64,000 nucleotides of DNA from Diadema setosum (Eukaryota > Echinodermata > Echinoidea > Diadematoida > Diadematidae). The notes below the pieces were generated by a model. The model did no database searches. It was not told where the DNA came from and worked only from the letters and a program-made list of their open reading frames with translations. Where the stretch lies: positions 27,875,976-27,939,975 of the forward strand of contig CM067066.1 of the NCBI GenBank assembly GCA_033980235.1. Direction: 5' to 3'. Within the stretch, counting starts at the first letter, position 1; the number at the start of each line of letters is the position of its first letter. Positions 45,894-59,014 of the stretch are shown here, in pieces. The position numbers and the translations under genes are program-made.

Positions 45894-45897
45894 ATGT
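45824..45897. repeat. (CA)n(TA)n(TG)n compound microsatellite
   Basis: A self-complementary alternating tract. Confidence 0.97.
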
Positions 45898-45928
45898 ATA
45901 ATACATGTACACAAAATATAGATATATG

Positions 45929-46097
45929 CAGTGGCGGATCCAGGGTGCGCAACTGGCCTACACCCCCCCCCCCCACCTTTATTTTTCGTTAAAAACAAAA
46001 GTATTAAAAAGACAAAAATGAAATGAAACCTGGAATTGGCACCAGGAATATTAGTTATGCCCCCTCCCCTTTTACAGAATTCCTGGATCCACCCCTG
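45929..46097. mobile_element. 169 bp MITE with CAGTGGCGGATCCAGG ends
   Basis: Left CAGTGGCGGATCCAGG, right CCTGGATCCACCCCTG. The body carries C-runs. Flanks are both ATAT-rich so the target duplication is unclear. Confidence 0.75.
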
Positions 46098-46971
46098 ATA
46101 TGTATATTGACACATACATACATGCACATATAAACATTCTTATTCACATATGCCATTTGTTATCTGTGGCTTTCACCATGTCAAAAGCACAACCACAGTC
46201 TGCATATTTGATGCAGTCACATCATTAGTCATAAAAGCACATGATTTCATTATACTACTAGTATATGAGAAATGCATTATGCCCCACTAAAATCTACCTG
46301 TTGCCAAACAATCATCTTGTCCTTTTCATACTGAATGCTTGTATACATTTTACACTGTAGACCAAGAACAAAGCTGCGTGTACAATCACCATTTTATACA
46401 CCGTCCCTTTAGTTAATGCTCTCGAAGTGAAAGAAATTGTCAGTTTTGAGTTATGTTATTTTAAAGAGTAAATTCCAGAATGAAAGAACATCGTAAATTT
46501 GAAAAGGCAGATAATGAGAATGCATGCCTTGCTGAGTTTTGAAGAGCCAGTCATCTTATGTTACTCCTCAGAGATAACATGAAAGAGTTGTTCAATGTAA
46601 AATAGCACAGTATGTGAATAAGTGCTAAAAATGAAATTATTTGCAAGACCTCCAGGACAGTTGGAGTTTCAGAACTGTAGTATACAATTTCACTTGTAGA
46701 GACAAACAACAACAGAAATGACCAAAGCATGGAGCTGTAACATATGTTCTATGTGGATGCTCCACACCATTCCTTGACTACTGGCTTAACCACACAAAGA
46801 ATGACATTGTGCCTCATCATCTGTCTACTATACAAAGAATGAGCTCTTTCAGAAGGGAAATATCCACAAGATTCTCTGAAATCATAGTCAACCAATACTT
46901 CGATGAGTTGTGATGAATTTGTGAGTGTTGCAGCCTCTGACCACCGTCTGCTCATGACTTTCTTCCCTTGC

Positions 46972-47080
46972 TTACAGAGAGTGATGACCCCAGCCTGATG
47001 AAATGTGTTCAGAAAGATTACTGCCTTCTTTTATCTCCACTGACTGTCGACAGCGAGCTACTCATCCTTTGCGTGCTTAA
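46972..47080 (+). CDS. Possible terminal exon, plus strand
   Basis: A good acceptor (CCCTTGCTTACAG) is followed by an open frame SDDPSLMKCVQKDYCLLLSP then LTVDSELLILCVLK and TAG. No match recognised; could be chance. Confidence 0.2.
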
Positions 47081-49810
47081 ATAGTACCACCTTTCAAGTT
47101 CAAGCTTGCCGAGTATGATGATTGAGTCAACTGAGTTATACCTTCAAAAGAGACAAGAAATTTCAGAAAAAGAAAGTGGAAAAAGAGAATGAGATTATAC
47201 TTCACACATAAAACATCTCCCAAGAATCTAACACATGCCTTGTGTTAAGATATATGCACTGAGATGTTAACCTCCCCATATTAAAGAAAAAAAAGACAAA
47301 CAAATAAACAGGAAGATTTGACATAGCAAATATGAAGACTCTTGTGAAGGCCTATTTCATGCATTACAATAGGCCGAAAGACATCTGAATTATGTAGACT
47401 GCTGTAGTTGATCATTATCAGAAAATGAAGAACATTTTCATCTTTTAAGCAAAGTGAGACTTAAAATGAGATGATGTCTCACCTCTTTATACACAGAATA
47501 TGCAATAAATTTAAAAGAATGTCCTTTCAATCGAGTAAATTATTATTTATAGTCAAACTGCATTGCAAAATTCCTGCATATGAACTGCCATAAAGTTTTA
47601 TTGTCTCATCATTATGTTATGCATTATTATTCTTATGTATTGTAAATATGTCTGTGCAGCTCTGCATTCATTTGTAGACACGTGTGCATTTCTGCCACCA
47701 TATATCTGAAATTAAAATTTGCTTACCGGTAATTTATACCTATTGTGAGAATACCAATTGGGAAGTAAAAATCGGTATACACATGTTCTTGTGAGTTGGG
47801 TTGTGTGTGAATTCATTAAAATTGTGATACATTTCCATTAAGCGTTGTACAATCATTCAATCATATTTCAACAGTTTAATGTATATGGCTTTCTCAATAT
47901 CTTTAGATCAATAATAGATAATTACCAAGTGGCTAAATTCTTGTACGCAAGACAAATCCAATGCTCCAATAACATAATGTTGCTATCAGTGCAAGTTCTT
48001 TTTTCTTACCTAATTGGTTAAGACACCAATAGGTCCTTTAAAAAAAAATAATAACTTCAAATGCCAAACTGACACTAGCTCGTGTTCTTGCATGACACAG
48101 GTAAGAACCCAGAATATGATATAAAGCATTGGTTTTAACCCTCACTATAAACTGTCGAGGAGGGGGCTAGAAGGTCCCCCTCGGCGCTCCTAGCAATGTC
48201 GTCTTTGCAGAAAAACTATGGCTGTGATGTTTCACAACTTCTTCATTTCAAGTGTCTGCCGCATTCTCCCTTTAGAGACCAAATTTTAGATACCCAGGAG
48301 GAAATTGCATATAAAATATGTACATGCATGTCAGACCAAGATATGCTCAAAAACGTGATACAGTTGGAAAGAAATTTGTGCTTTCAGTCAAATTTCACAA
48401 CAGCATGATTATTTTTGCTTTTCTCGATTAAAATCAATGAATAACATCTTTTCATGCTCCGAATACTGTCAACTACATATTGCAATCACACTGTTGAGAT
48501 CTGGAGGGGGGGGGGGGGGGCCTGGGAGGAGCCTAACTAAGAAGTTACCCCCATCCCTCCCTTACCCCTCTTTTATCTTCCTAAACAGTTGAGGTTAACA
48601 CAATGATAGTAGTTTGGATGAGTTCACGTACTCAATGAAACACTCACCACATAACTCCTTGTTTTTCCAGCTACAGAAGAGCAAATGCACGTCAAGGAGA
48701 TTGGCACTGTCTTGTTGAAGTATGGCTTGGCAATGGGTGGACTGATAGTCTCCCTCTGAATGTCGATCAATTCCCCAGCTGATGCATTTCTTGAGCTAAT
48801 TCATGGTAATAAACACAAGAGTCAACCTTTCATAACTTGATTACACTCAACTTCAGCACAGTGGCAGGTGACAGATCACACCCCCCCCCCACAACAACAA
48901 CAAATAAAATACTAAACCCAGGACAATGATATTCCCTGAAAGTATGAAATAGTCAACATCCCCAAGCATCTATGACTTGAAAGCCTGAAATTCATCAAAC
49001 AAATCACATTTGTAGGGGTTTTAGTGCCCTCAAGCACTCAATAAAGGAGCCTGAAGATAGAGTAATGTCTCAACCTCATTCACACACTTTGAGTCATTTC
49101 TATCAAGAATATTATTTTCAATGAGGTAATATTCAGTAAACATCACATCACAAAATGTCTGCATGAAATTTCATAGAGTTCATATGCTGTTCATTAAACA
49201 CTATACATGTGCATGAGTACATGAGAATGTAATGTGCATTACATTCTCATGTACTGCAACTATGCCTTAAATCCATAAACTGCACACATGAAATTTGTAA
49301 ACATGTGTGCATTTCTGTCACAAGATTTGCAAATTGATATTTGCTTGATTCGTGCCTACTGCGAGATTACCAACTGGAAAGTGAAAACTTAATGTAAGCA
49401 TGTACTTGTGTATTTCTTATTAATTTTTATATATTTTAATTTATTATCATTCATACAACATAAAGTTTTGACTGAATCTTAACACAAGTAATAAACAATA
49501 CCGAGTGGCTAACTCTCCAACACAAGACAAATCTCATGGTGTAACAACCTACAGTTAATATTTCCAGGGAGATGGGACTCAGTATTGCAGGCTTCACTTT
49601 TGACCTATTTCTTTGGTAAAGGCGCCAAAAGGTGCTAAAAACAAAAGAAGACAAAAATTTTATCTCAAATGTTAAACTGTTTCTTACACTGTAGCTGTTT
49701 GCTCTGAACAGAAATATCCTCCCATATTCCATGTACAAGAACCCTGAACCTCGTGTAAATTTACAGTTTTACTTACTGTATAAATTCATTAGAAATTGTG
49801 ACTCATAATA

Positions 49811-49980
49811 TACAAATATACTTGGCCTTGAGAGTTTCTTGTTAAAACTATGGGCAGAGGTGACTCCAAACTAGTACTATTCACTGAGGGGCGCAGCCCC
49901 GAAGTGAATAGTACTAGTTTGGAGTCACCGAGGCCCATAGTTTTAACAAGAAACTCGAAACTAGGCAAAGTATATTTGTT
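49811..49980. mobile_element. 170 bp imperfect palindrome
   Basis: ACAAATATACTTGGCC and its partner GGCAAAGTATATTTGT close a hairpin. It continues through GTTTCTTGTTAAAACTATGG and GACTCCAAACTAGTACTATT, meeting at a GGGGCGCAGCCCC loop. Confidence 0.88.
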
Positions 49981-50498
49981 TTATATTTTGGATCAAAAAT
50001 TTGAATAAAAAGCGAAAATCATTTTAGGCTTAGCCTAACCCCGGGACGCTCCGTGTACACAGTTACACTGCAACACTGCGTGTTGGGGTTGGTCGCAGTT
50101 AGGCTAGCTTACGCACTGCGGCGGCAGCGCAGCGCCTGCAATACGCAACAGTGCGAGAGACCGGAAATTGAAAAACGTAGCAGCCGTGGCACCGCCAGAG
50201 TTGCCCGTCGCCATGTATGCAAGCGCTCGTATGGCCGCTGCAAACCTGAACACTAGAATTCGGGACCGGACATGGACGGACCACGTACACGTGATTGTAA
50301 AGAAGGGTGATTGTGACATCATTTTGCAAATAGTATATACTATTTGCAAAATGTCGTCATAAAAGTGACGTCATTTTGCAAATAGTACTTCATGGAGTGT
50401 CAAACACACCAACACTCTAAAATAGTTCAAAATACCTATAATCACGTGAAGCTCTTTTAACCAATCAATGGAAGACAAATTTTTGATCCAAAATATAA
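49981..50498. mobile_element. 518 bp MITE, GC-rich core
   Basis: Left TATATTTTGGATCAAAAATT and right AATTTTTGATCCAAAATATA are inverted ends. The core (50040-50300) is CpG-rich. A perfect 32 bp palindrome, centred on TAGTATATACTA, lies at 50321-50352. It abuts the 49811-49980 palindrome directly. Confidence 0.82.
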
Positions 50499-50540
50499 TA
50501 CATTATATCAGTTGATGTACTTGATGACATACTCACCACT

Positions 50541-50760
50541 TAGCTACTTGCTTTTCCAGATTTTAATGAGCAAAACACACATGAGGAAGATTGGTACTGT
50601 CTTGGTGAAGCATGGACTGACAGTCTTCCTCTCAAGTCATGGCAATACAGTCCCAGGCACTTCTTGAGCTGCATCATGGTGATAAGACACAATAGAAACT
50701 TTGATAATTCAATTGGACACAACTTCAGGACAGTGGTAAATGGCAGATCACAACCCTTTG
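50541..50760 (+). CDS. Possible duplicated exon, unresolved strand
   Basis: After TTGCTTTTCCAG a 70-codon plus-strand frame stays open (NEQNTHEEDWYCLGEAWTDS). The homologous piece after TTTTTCCAG at 48671 carries an indel that breaks the same frame. On the minus strand both copies end at GTGAGT donors and might be 5' exons of ELMO. Kept only as a pointer. Confidence 0.2.
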
Positions 50761-51790
50761 CCCAAACAAAAAAATAACAATCACTGTGGAAACTGAAATT
50801 CCATGAAAGTATGAAATTGTCAACATCCTCAGACAGCAATAACTTGACGTCCAAAAAATCATCAAGGCAAAGGATGTTGAGGAGTTAAGTGATTTAGAAT
50901 AAGGGTAAAAGATCTAGATTAACCTTACAAAGTAGCATTCAAGGTTTATTGGCTTTGACTTGTGCCTACTGACTTAAGGATCACACACTACTCAGTCAAC
51001 CTGAATGAAAAAGAAAAGCTTGTTTACTTGCCCATAACCGTCTATGATCACCTGTCATATGACATTTTTGTCTGAGTGGGAGAGGGTTGTGGGGAGAAGT
51101 AATGATCACATATTGTTTTGTTACGAGAAATAGGAATGGGAAAGTGAAATGTGATGGCCAAGAGGAGTATGATATTAGTTACTGACCAATGATGAACTTC
51201 CAATGGGACACACATACATAATACCTCTACATTCATATCCACATTAGATATTCTGCAGACACAACATACTAGTAATAGTTTAAGAACTGATTCAGCCAGC
51301 AAAGTGAAGAAAAATAAAACATGTTACAAATATGCCACCTGACAGAAATTTGAACACCTCAAGATCCAATTTCATCATCTTGTGAGTAAATGCAGTTCAC
51401 TGTATATTTTGATTTTCTGATTTGTCCTTTTTAATGGCATGCATATTGGTAACACACTAACAACTGTTGTCAGCCCAAGATATCGTTAACATTTATCTTA
51501 TCTTTTCTGACATGACGTACTGCTGCTATGGTCCAGGCTAACATCACAATCTTCTTTGACTTTATTACAGCAAAGTGGTTCCCAACCCTTTCTAATGTAT
51601 TGATTTTAACTTCACATTTTTTTAATGTGATCATACACAGCCATGTCGCTGTAAATGAAGTTGCGATGCCATATAATGCTTTGCACGGCGTCTGTTCAGG
51701 CTAGTGATCAGTAAAATAGTCTAGGCTAGGAAGATTACAGTACTTATCAATAGATATTCTTTGCCTAAGAATTCAAAACATAAGTGAACT

Positions 51791-51811
51791 GGGGGGGGGG
51801 GGGGGGGGAGT
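51791..51811. repeat. Poly-G tract (~20)
   Basis: A G run in otherwise AT-rich sequence; 50900-53000 has no supported gene. Confidence 0.95.
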
Positions 51812-53004
51812 AACCTGGCCCATGTGCATTGTATGTCATTAATTATGTGAAAATAAGCAATGTGTGAAGAATTAAAAAAAAAAAAAAAATATTATGCCTT
51901 TGCTAGTAATACAGTATGCTGGGGAAATACTCCATGTCTATTACATTCGTGTTCCACGAATCTCCAACGTACTGATCAACATACCTATATCATACATATT
52001 TACATATATATATACATGGATTCTATGATTCCAAAATATTACAGAATGACTATCCCAGTGACCTGTCATTAGCCAATTTTCCATGTCCAACCATAGATAC
52101 GGCCAACATAATTTGTAGTAAAGTAGTACTGGTGCCTCTGTTCCTTTTCATCATTGTTTAGCCTTGCATTGACTATAATTTTCAAGTCTCACCTTAGATA
52201 TGCACTTTACAAATTTGATAATTTTCAGAATTATGAGGGTAAATACTACGTATAGATTCTACTGTACTGTCCAATTAGTCTTTTGCATACTCTTATACTG
52301 TATGAGTGTAACGTTAAACAGAATAGACTCTAGCAATATTTAGGCATATTCCTAGTCCTACTTGTTCACAATTGTCAATAAGTAGGTCTAACGCTAGGTC
52401 TACTAGTCTATTTATAGGAGCCTACTACTAGTACAAAATAAGGCGCTGATGTAGTTTGGTTCTGTGTAATTATTGAGATTTGGTCATGGATACGACGGTA
52501 GATCATCAGCGTCTATAGTATAACCCACAAGTCGACAAGTCGAGTAATTTTGGAGTGCATTTTCTAATCGTGTACCTACAGTTTTCCTATTAACTGCAGT
52601 TCTGTATGACATGAGACACATTAGTGTAGTAGACAAATAGTTTGTATTGCTATTAATCAATATCAAAAAATCAAATGAACTTACTGTCACAGAGGGGTGC
52701 AATTCAATGTCGAGTACATTCAGAGTAGGCCTAGCTAGGTCGGATACTTCGCGTGCGGTGCGGTACAGCGTACGTCTACATTCTTCAATGGGCATGCAGT
52801 CTGCCACACAGCCAACGTTAGCTTACTGTATATCATATGAAAGGTAATTTATTGTCAAATGTGATGAAAATTATAAAAAGGCACGATTTGTAACAATGAT
52901 AGATAAAAGATAATGATAATGTACTGTTGTCTGTAGACTGACTACTAAATTATAGACCTGTATTACAATTTTTATTTTATTATTTTTTTAAAGGATATAA
53001 AGCC

Positions 53005-53497
53005 TTGCGCAAGGCTAACTTTCAGGGTACACTTGACTACGTGTAGTAACAAGCCGTTGCGTGTGCCTACACCTCGCGTAACGCGTGGTGGAGTACGTGT
53101 AGTGCCAGGTACAACCACACGTTACGCCAGGGTACACGTCGCGTAACGTGTACCCACACGTCGCGTAACGCGTGCCTCACCACACGTAACGTGTGGTATG
53201 GGTACGCGTAACGCCAGGTCGGGCTCGCCTATGGGCTTTGCACAGTGAAGCCTGACCTGGCGTTACGCGTGCCCCCACCACACGTTACGTGTGGTGAGGC
53301 ACGCGTTACGCGACGTGTGGGTACACGTTACGTGACGTGTACCCTGGCGTAACGTGTGGTTGTACCTGGCACTACACGTACTCCACCACGCGTTACGCGA
53401 GGTGTAGGCACACGTAACGTCTGGTTACTACACGTAGTTAAGTGTACATTAACGCCACGCCAGGTTACTGGAAAGTTAGCCTTGTTTCAGGCTAAAA
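53005..53497. mobile_element. ACGT/ACGCGT-word element, inverted relative
   Basis: Starts GCAAGGCTAACTTTCAGG and ends GGAAAGTTAGCCTTGTTTC, so it is a whole inverted-repeat element. Arms share TTGACTACGTGTAGTAAC/GTTACTACACGTAGTTAA and then the same ACGT words as 41361-42575. The centre (GGCTCGCCTATGG...AGTGAAGCCTGACC) is the reverse complement of the centre in units 1 and 2. Gives the best view of intact ends of the family. Confidence 0.9.
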
Positions 53498-54788
53498 GTC
53501 TCAGTGCATTATCTATTTAAAATAATGTTTTCACCAGAGCAGATATTCTGTCGGATAGGGGTGATATGATTGCTGGAAATCTGTTTATTCCGATTATGGC
53601 ATGGTAACGGCAGGCCTCAGGGGCATAAAGAAAAAATGGGGGCCGGGGTGTTTTTATGAAAATCTGTTGATCCATGATCTATAAATAATAGGAAAACTTA
53701 AAAACAGTTTAACAAAAGCAATACCAGTTTGCCATGGTGACTTGTATATTGTCATTTAATTGTTTTAACAGACTGCAATTCTCCCACAGTAGTAATTACC
53801 AAGTAAATGAGAAATAATTCTACCACAAACATTTATTTATAAAAGTATCATAGTTTACAAAGCTTCCTGAATTCCCATGCACAATAAATATGACAAGTCG
53901 TCTTTGTTACAGGCCCTATATACCTCCTTGCTTTATATGACAAAGTAATGCCTACCACAAGCCCTATGCTATCACAGTGTGATTGTAGTTCCTTTATCGA
54001 AGTGAGTAAAAAAAAAAAAGAGGAAATGAACATAAAATGACATAATATTAAATGAAAAGTAAGAATTTGGGCTAAGCTTCTGCCCGCGGTCTATACAATC
54101 GGGATCGGAAATTATACAGGATTGAAATGGGGAAACTAGATATAACCAGACATAATATATGCCATGACAATGTAAGGGCTCGTGCTTATTACACCATGAT
54201 CAGGGCGTGGACAGAAGGCTTGCACTCAAACATACACTAGGCAGGGATGCCAATTTCAAAAAAAAAAAACAAAAAATTATGAGTGAGATATTCATTAATC
54301 GGCATCTCGGCATGCGAATATGCGCGCGAGCAAGGGTGTGGGAGGGGATTTGCCCCGGCCCCTCTGTGGCCAGAGTAGGGAGCTTTTTCAATTTCATCAG
54401 CTAGGTGCATACTTATAAGTGACTATCTTTTACTTATTTTGAAAGACAAAAGGGAAATATACCTTTATTTGCAACTATCACTTTAATCTTTTGAGCTATA
54501 CTCATTATTATAGGCCCAAGTTCCAGACTTGGCCCGATGCGTGAGAAAAATGGGTGCCATGCGTGAGATTGTGAGATTGCCCCTAAATGATTGAGTCTCA
54601 CGCATGCTTGAGACTTGATGGTAGCTCTGCATATAGGCCTAACATAACCGCATTATTCAAGATGGCACAACCAAAGAGTTTAGTCAGGAGAGATTACACA
54701 TTACATTCGTATAAGGAATCAGAGTGTATACTCTTTGGGCACAATTTAACACACTGATTCCATATACGAATGCAATGTGTATGCGTTA

Positions 54789-55230
54789 GGCTGCGTTCAC
54801 ATAGAACTATTCGGTATTCGATATTCGGTATTCGCTATTCGCTATTCGCTATTCGAGCACCGAATATACACCATCACCCGCACCGTCAACTCACCATCCC
54901 ATGTAGTGAGGATTTCTTCCTCCTACATCGCAGCAAATCTTATTAACAATTTCAAACTGCATCAGAATGTCAGTCTACATGCTTATTTTTGCTAAAGGGC
55001 AAATCCAGACCAAAACTGTCATTATCTTATAAACGAGAGACGGTATACGCTGCAAGAAAATCGAACAAGCTCGATTCCCACTTTACTATACTTTTCGCAG
55101 CTATTCGTACTTTCGAATAGTGCCCTCTTATGTGAACCGGTGTGAGGAAATCGTTGGATTCAAGCTATTCGCGTGCCCTCGAAAAAAGAGCCCGAATACC
55201 GGAATAGTATACTTCTATGTGAACGCAGCC
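54789..55230. mobile_element. 442 bp MITE, TTA target (PIF/Harbinger-like), copy 1
   Basis: Ends GGCTGCGTTCACATAGAA and TTCTATGTGAACGCAGCC, flanked by TTA on both sides. TATTCG words follow the left end. Second copy 59318-59743 shares the interior (GTGAGGATTTCTTCCTCCTA). Confidence 0.9.
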
Positions 55231-55317
55231 TTAGACCTGACTGCACAGCAGATCACAATACAGTAATACAACGTAACGTCTTGTGAATAGCACCCTCTTG
55301 TGCTCTCTAAAAAAGAA

Positions 55318-55640
55318 AGAGTGAATTTTCACTCGATTTTCACTCCCCTTGGTAGTGACGTCAAGGATCACTAGAAGTGGAGTGAATTTCGAGTGAACAG
55401 AAATTTCACTCCAAAAGAGAGTGAAAAAAGACGGAAATGTTTTTGGTGGGATGTTCACTCCTTTCTCACTCTAAATTCACTCCTGAGGTATTTCACTCTT
55501 TTGTCAGTCGTTTTTCACTCCTTTCTCACTCTCAATTCACTCCTATTTATTTCACTCTTCTTTAACTCCGGAGGTTTTTCACTCCTTTTTCAATCGTTTT
55601 TCAATCGTTTTTCAATCTTTTTTCAATCCCAAACGGAATT
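55318..55640. repeat. TTCACTC-word tract
   Basis: More than a dozen TTCACTC or TTCAATC heptads (and GAGTGAA on the left side) separated by short spacers such as CTTTCTCACTCTAAA. The left GAGTGAA words and the right TTCACTC words form an inverted pair. Confidence 0.85.
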
Positions 55641-56907
55641 ACACTCTACATGAGCACACATCTCTATCACAGCACTCAGTGCAATAGTTATTCAACCCTG
55701 GAAGAAAAAGTGACAATGGTGATGAATTTGGGGATAATCTAGGTGGTCTGGAGCCATTTCTGGAATAATGAATACCAATCAAACTAATACAAACAAAAAC
55801 AGCAAACAATATTCATGATATAGATATTTGTTAATATTTATGCATGTATTTTGAAGCCAACGATCCACCACTGGTAGCCCAGTGCATTGCCAACTTTGTG
55901 TTCCAGTTTTGAAAGTCATTCCTATACCCGAGCTGGATCAATACATGAAACTGAATAAATATGAGCTATTAATCCAATTGGCTGTTGTTTCATTCTTTCT
56001 TATTAATTTATTCTTTCTTTAAGTAGCATTGAGGCCGGGGGATATAAGAAGATAATGTACTAAATGCTACGCATGATATGTTTTTTTTTTTTTTTTTATG
56101 AGCTGATTCTCTATATTAAATAAATGTGTGATGTCCACTGGATCACCTGAAATTTAAAAAAAAGGAATATACCTCTTTAAATATCTAAACTTCAACTACA
56201 GAGCAGTACACCATTACAAACAGTCTTCACGTGCTGAGTACCTGGTTTTCCATGAATTATGTGGCCAATAATAATTATACATATTTTTATCATTTAAGAA
56301 AAACTGTCACCATAATCATCACAAGGTTCTTGTAAATATGCTATTCTAGCTGTCATTCCCAAAGCTCTACAAATGAAGAATTTGTTTGCAAAAACTGATA
56401 AGTCCATATATGCCAAATGGAGATATTTGTGATTAAAGGTCAAGAAAAATACAGAGAATAACAAGAAAATGTTTGCTTCTTTTGATCATAACTTCAAAAA
56501 TGTACCTTTATATGTAGTGACCAATATATAATTCAAAAGGTATTATTTTGTACGTTATGACAGAGACCGTACTTCAAAATCTTCAAAAATGGACATATCG
56601 GTTTTTGCGAACAAACTCTTCACATATTAGCATCACACATTTCCCCGAAAATATGCCAAATTCATAAAGTTTGTGCTAAAGTGAAACATTTTACAAACCC
56701 TTCCTGAACATGTTTGATTTTCGACTACAAGTGAATATAACATGCCGTCAATCTCTCGTTTGAGGCGAGACCCCAGCCGAATTTTTCCAAAGTGGGGTGC
56801 TTTTATTTGTCGTTTGAGAGTTGGGAGTCGAAGTACTTGTCCATTGCAAATAAACTTTCTGCTCGGCGTGACAAACCTGGAGGCCAAGCCAGGGTTTGAT
56901 GACTCCA

Positions 56908-57505
56908 GCAGCTGTCGTATTACGTAAGAGCATGATAAGGATATCTGCCTGTGGCAGACCATTCAAAGTGAACTCAATTTTCTCTATCCTTTTTAAAGTT
57001 TTCAATTTTATATTCTATTGAGAAATTCTATGGTCATCCATTTTACATTTCGAACGAAAAAAATTGACCCGTAAATAACGAAAATACAGGAATAAGAAGG
57101 AGAGCATTACCAGTTTGCCGGTGCTGACAATGTGCTATTTGGCAGTGAGTTACAAAGGGGAGGTGAGACTACCTCCCTGGTTACAACAGCCTGCTGACTG
57201 GATCATTGAGAAAGCAGCTGTCGTATTACGTAAGAGCATGATAAGGATATCTGCCTGTGGCAGACCATTCAAAGTGAACTCAATTTTCTCTATCCTTTCT
57301 AAAGTTTTCAATTTTATATTCTATTGAGAAATTCTATGGCCATCCATTTTACATTTCGAACGAAAAAAATTGACCCGTAAATGACGAAAATACATGAATA
57401 AGAAGGAGAGCATTGCCAGTTTGCCGGTGCTGACAATGTGCTATTTGGCAGTGAGTTACAACGGGGAGGTGATACTACTACCTCCCTGGTTACAATCAGC
57501 CTGCT

Positions 57506-57506
<1 letters not shown>
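56908..57506. repeat. 306 bp tandem duplication
   Basis: GCAGCTGTCGTATTACGTAA recurs at 56908 and 57214; the copies stay nearly identical through ACCTCCCTGGTTACAA. The right copy runs into a (GA)n tract. Confidence 0.92.

Positions 57507-57545
<39 letters not shown>
57507..57545. repeat. (GA)n microsatellite
   Basis: About 18 AG units, then GGGGGAGAG-rich sequence; (CA)n follows at 57648-57680. Confidence 0.95.
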
Positions 57546-59014
57546 GAGAGATGGGGGAGGGAGAAGGGGAGAGACAAAATGGAATGACAATAGTTCCAGT
57601 CACTGCAGTACAGGCATGCTCTGTCTGCATACGCTGAATGTCTACACTCACACACACACACGTACACACACACACACGCACCACGGAGCTACATAGCCCA
57701 TGCCAAAACCAAAACAATCTCCTCCTCTCGCGGTGCCCCCCCCCCCCCCCCTCGTGTGGTGCTGTGGCGATGACTGATGCTTAGATTAGGCCAGGGTCAA
57801 GAAACAGGTGTTTTATATCTTTGATTTTAAGTCATTGATTGCCAAGATATGCACTGGCATTATTTACTGGGGTGTAGCCTCTTCAAACGAGAGATTTGCG
57901 TCATGAATTATTGCATGTTCAATGATAAGCTACAAAAGACTTGCAAAGTATAGTCACCATTATCTATATTATAATACAAAAACAATTACGCATGTACCAG
58001 GAATTGTGATTGCTTTGAAAAATTGACAAAAATACAGAAATTTTCAATACTGCATGGTTAATCAAGTTTGGATCCTCTGTCATGTAACACAGTGATGCTC
58101 TACAAGTACATTGCACAAATACCTAAACATACTTGATCAGAGAAGCATGGTCTTGACTTTAAGTAGGCTTTAGGTGGGGTATTTATGTAGATGATCGAGC
58201 CAGAGGGGGGCCTCCCTGAAGCCCCTAGACCTCGGCCATCAACCGTGCGATCATTACAAAATCCACACACAAATTGCCTGTGACATAATCTATAAAACAG
58301 TAATGCTGATTTTCTACAAAAAAAAAAAAAAAGTCACTTGGCTAAATTATGCTAATTTGAGCATGAAATTAGACCATTTGCCATAACTAAAGTTCCAAAA
58401 AGGCACATTTTTTGTTTTTTGTGTAAATATTCTTTCTAGCGTCCATAGCAAATGAAAGAGAAAAAAACTGTGCTATCAAAAAATTCTGAAGTACAAATTT
58501 GTATCTATTTTTTTTTAATATTTACTCATGTATTTCTTTGTTTCTTACTTTTTGTTTTTCATTGCCTTTTCAATGAAATTTGTCAGCGACACGTCCAGCA
58601 TGAAAATATTTATGTTATTGATTACAATCAATAACCCCCCCCCCCCCAAAAAAAAAAATAATAATAATAATCATGCCTTCATGAAATTTGGCATGGAATG
58701 TCAAAGAAGAGGAGGGCTCGTAGCCCCCCCCCCCCCTCAACCGGGCCTACTATTTATGGAAAAAGAATTGCAATCAATACAGTTGACACAACATGTATCA
58801 TATCATTGATCTTCTTCACCTAAATAAGGCATCATTGTACAATATTGAATACTTGTAATCCTTCCGAGTTTTGCCAGATGTAGCAACAACTAATGCATGC
58901 AAACTGAATTTCTTATAGAGTGATTTGACGTCATGTTGGCCACCATAATGGTGGCTTCCATAGCAAAGGCGATCAATATTCATTCATGCATGCCTCTCTA
59001 ACAAAGGGTTCCAT

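Larger units (their letters stand above)
47640..50880. repeat. ~1.6-1.9 kb tandem segmental duplication
   Basis: Blocks near 47677 and 49300 (GTGTGCATTTCTG), 47751 and 49372 (ATTACCAACTGG / ATACCAATTGGG), 48655 and 50533 (ACTCACCAC...TTTTCCAG), and 48795 and 50660 (TTCTTGAGCT) recur in the same order. Copy 2 is longer because of the inverted repeats at 49811-50498. Diverged, so not recent. Both copies carry TTTTCCAG acceptor-like and (minus strand) GTGAGT donor-like signals, so an exon may have been duplicated. Confidence 0.75.

Noticed and set aside
45786..46127. Protein-coding frame
   Set aside because: It spans a (CA)(TA)(TG) microsatellite and a MITE.
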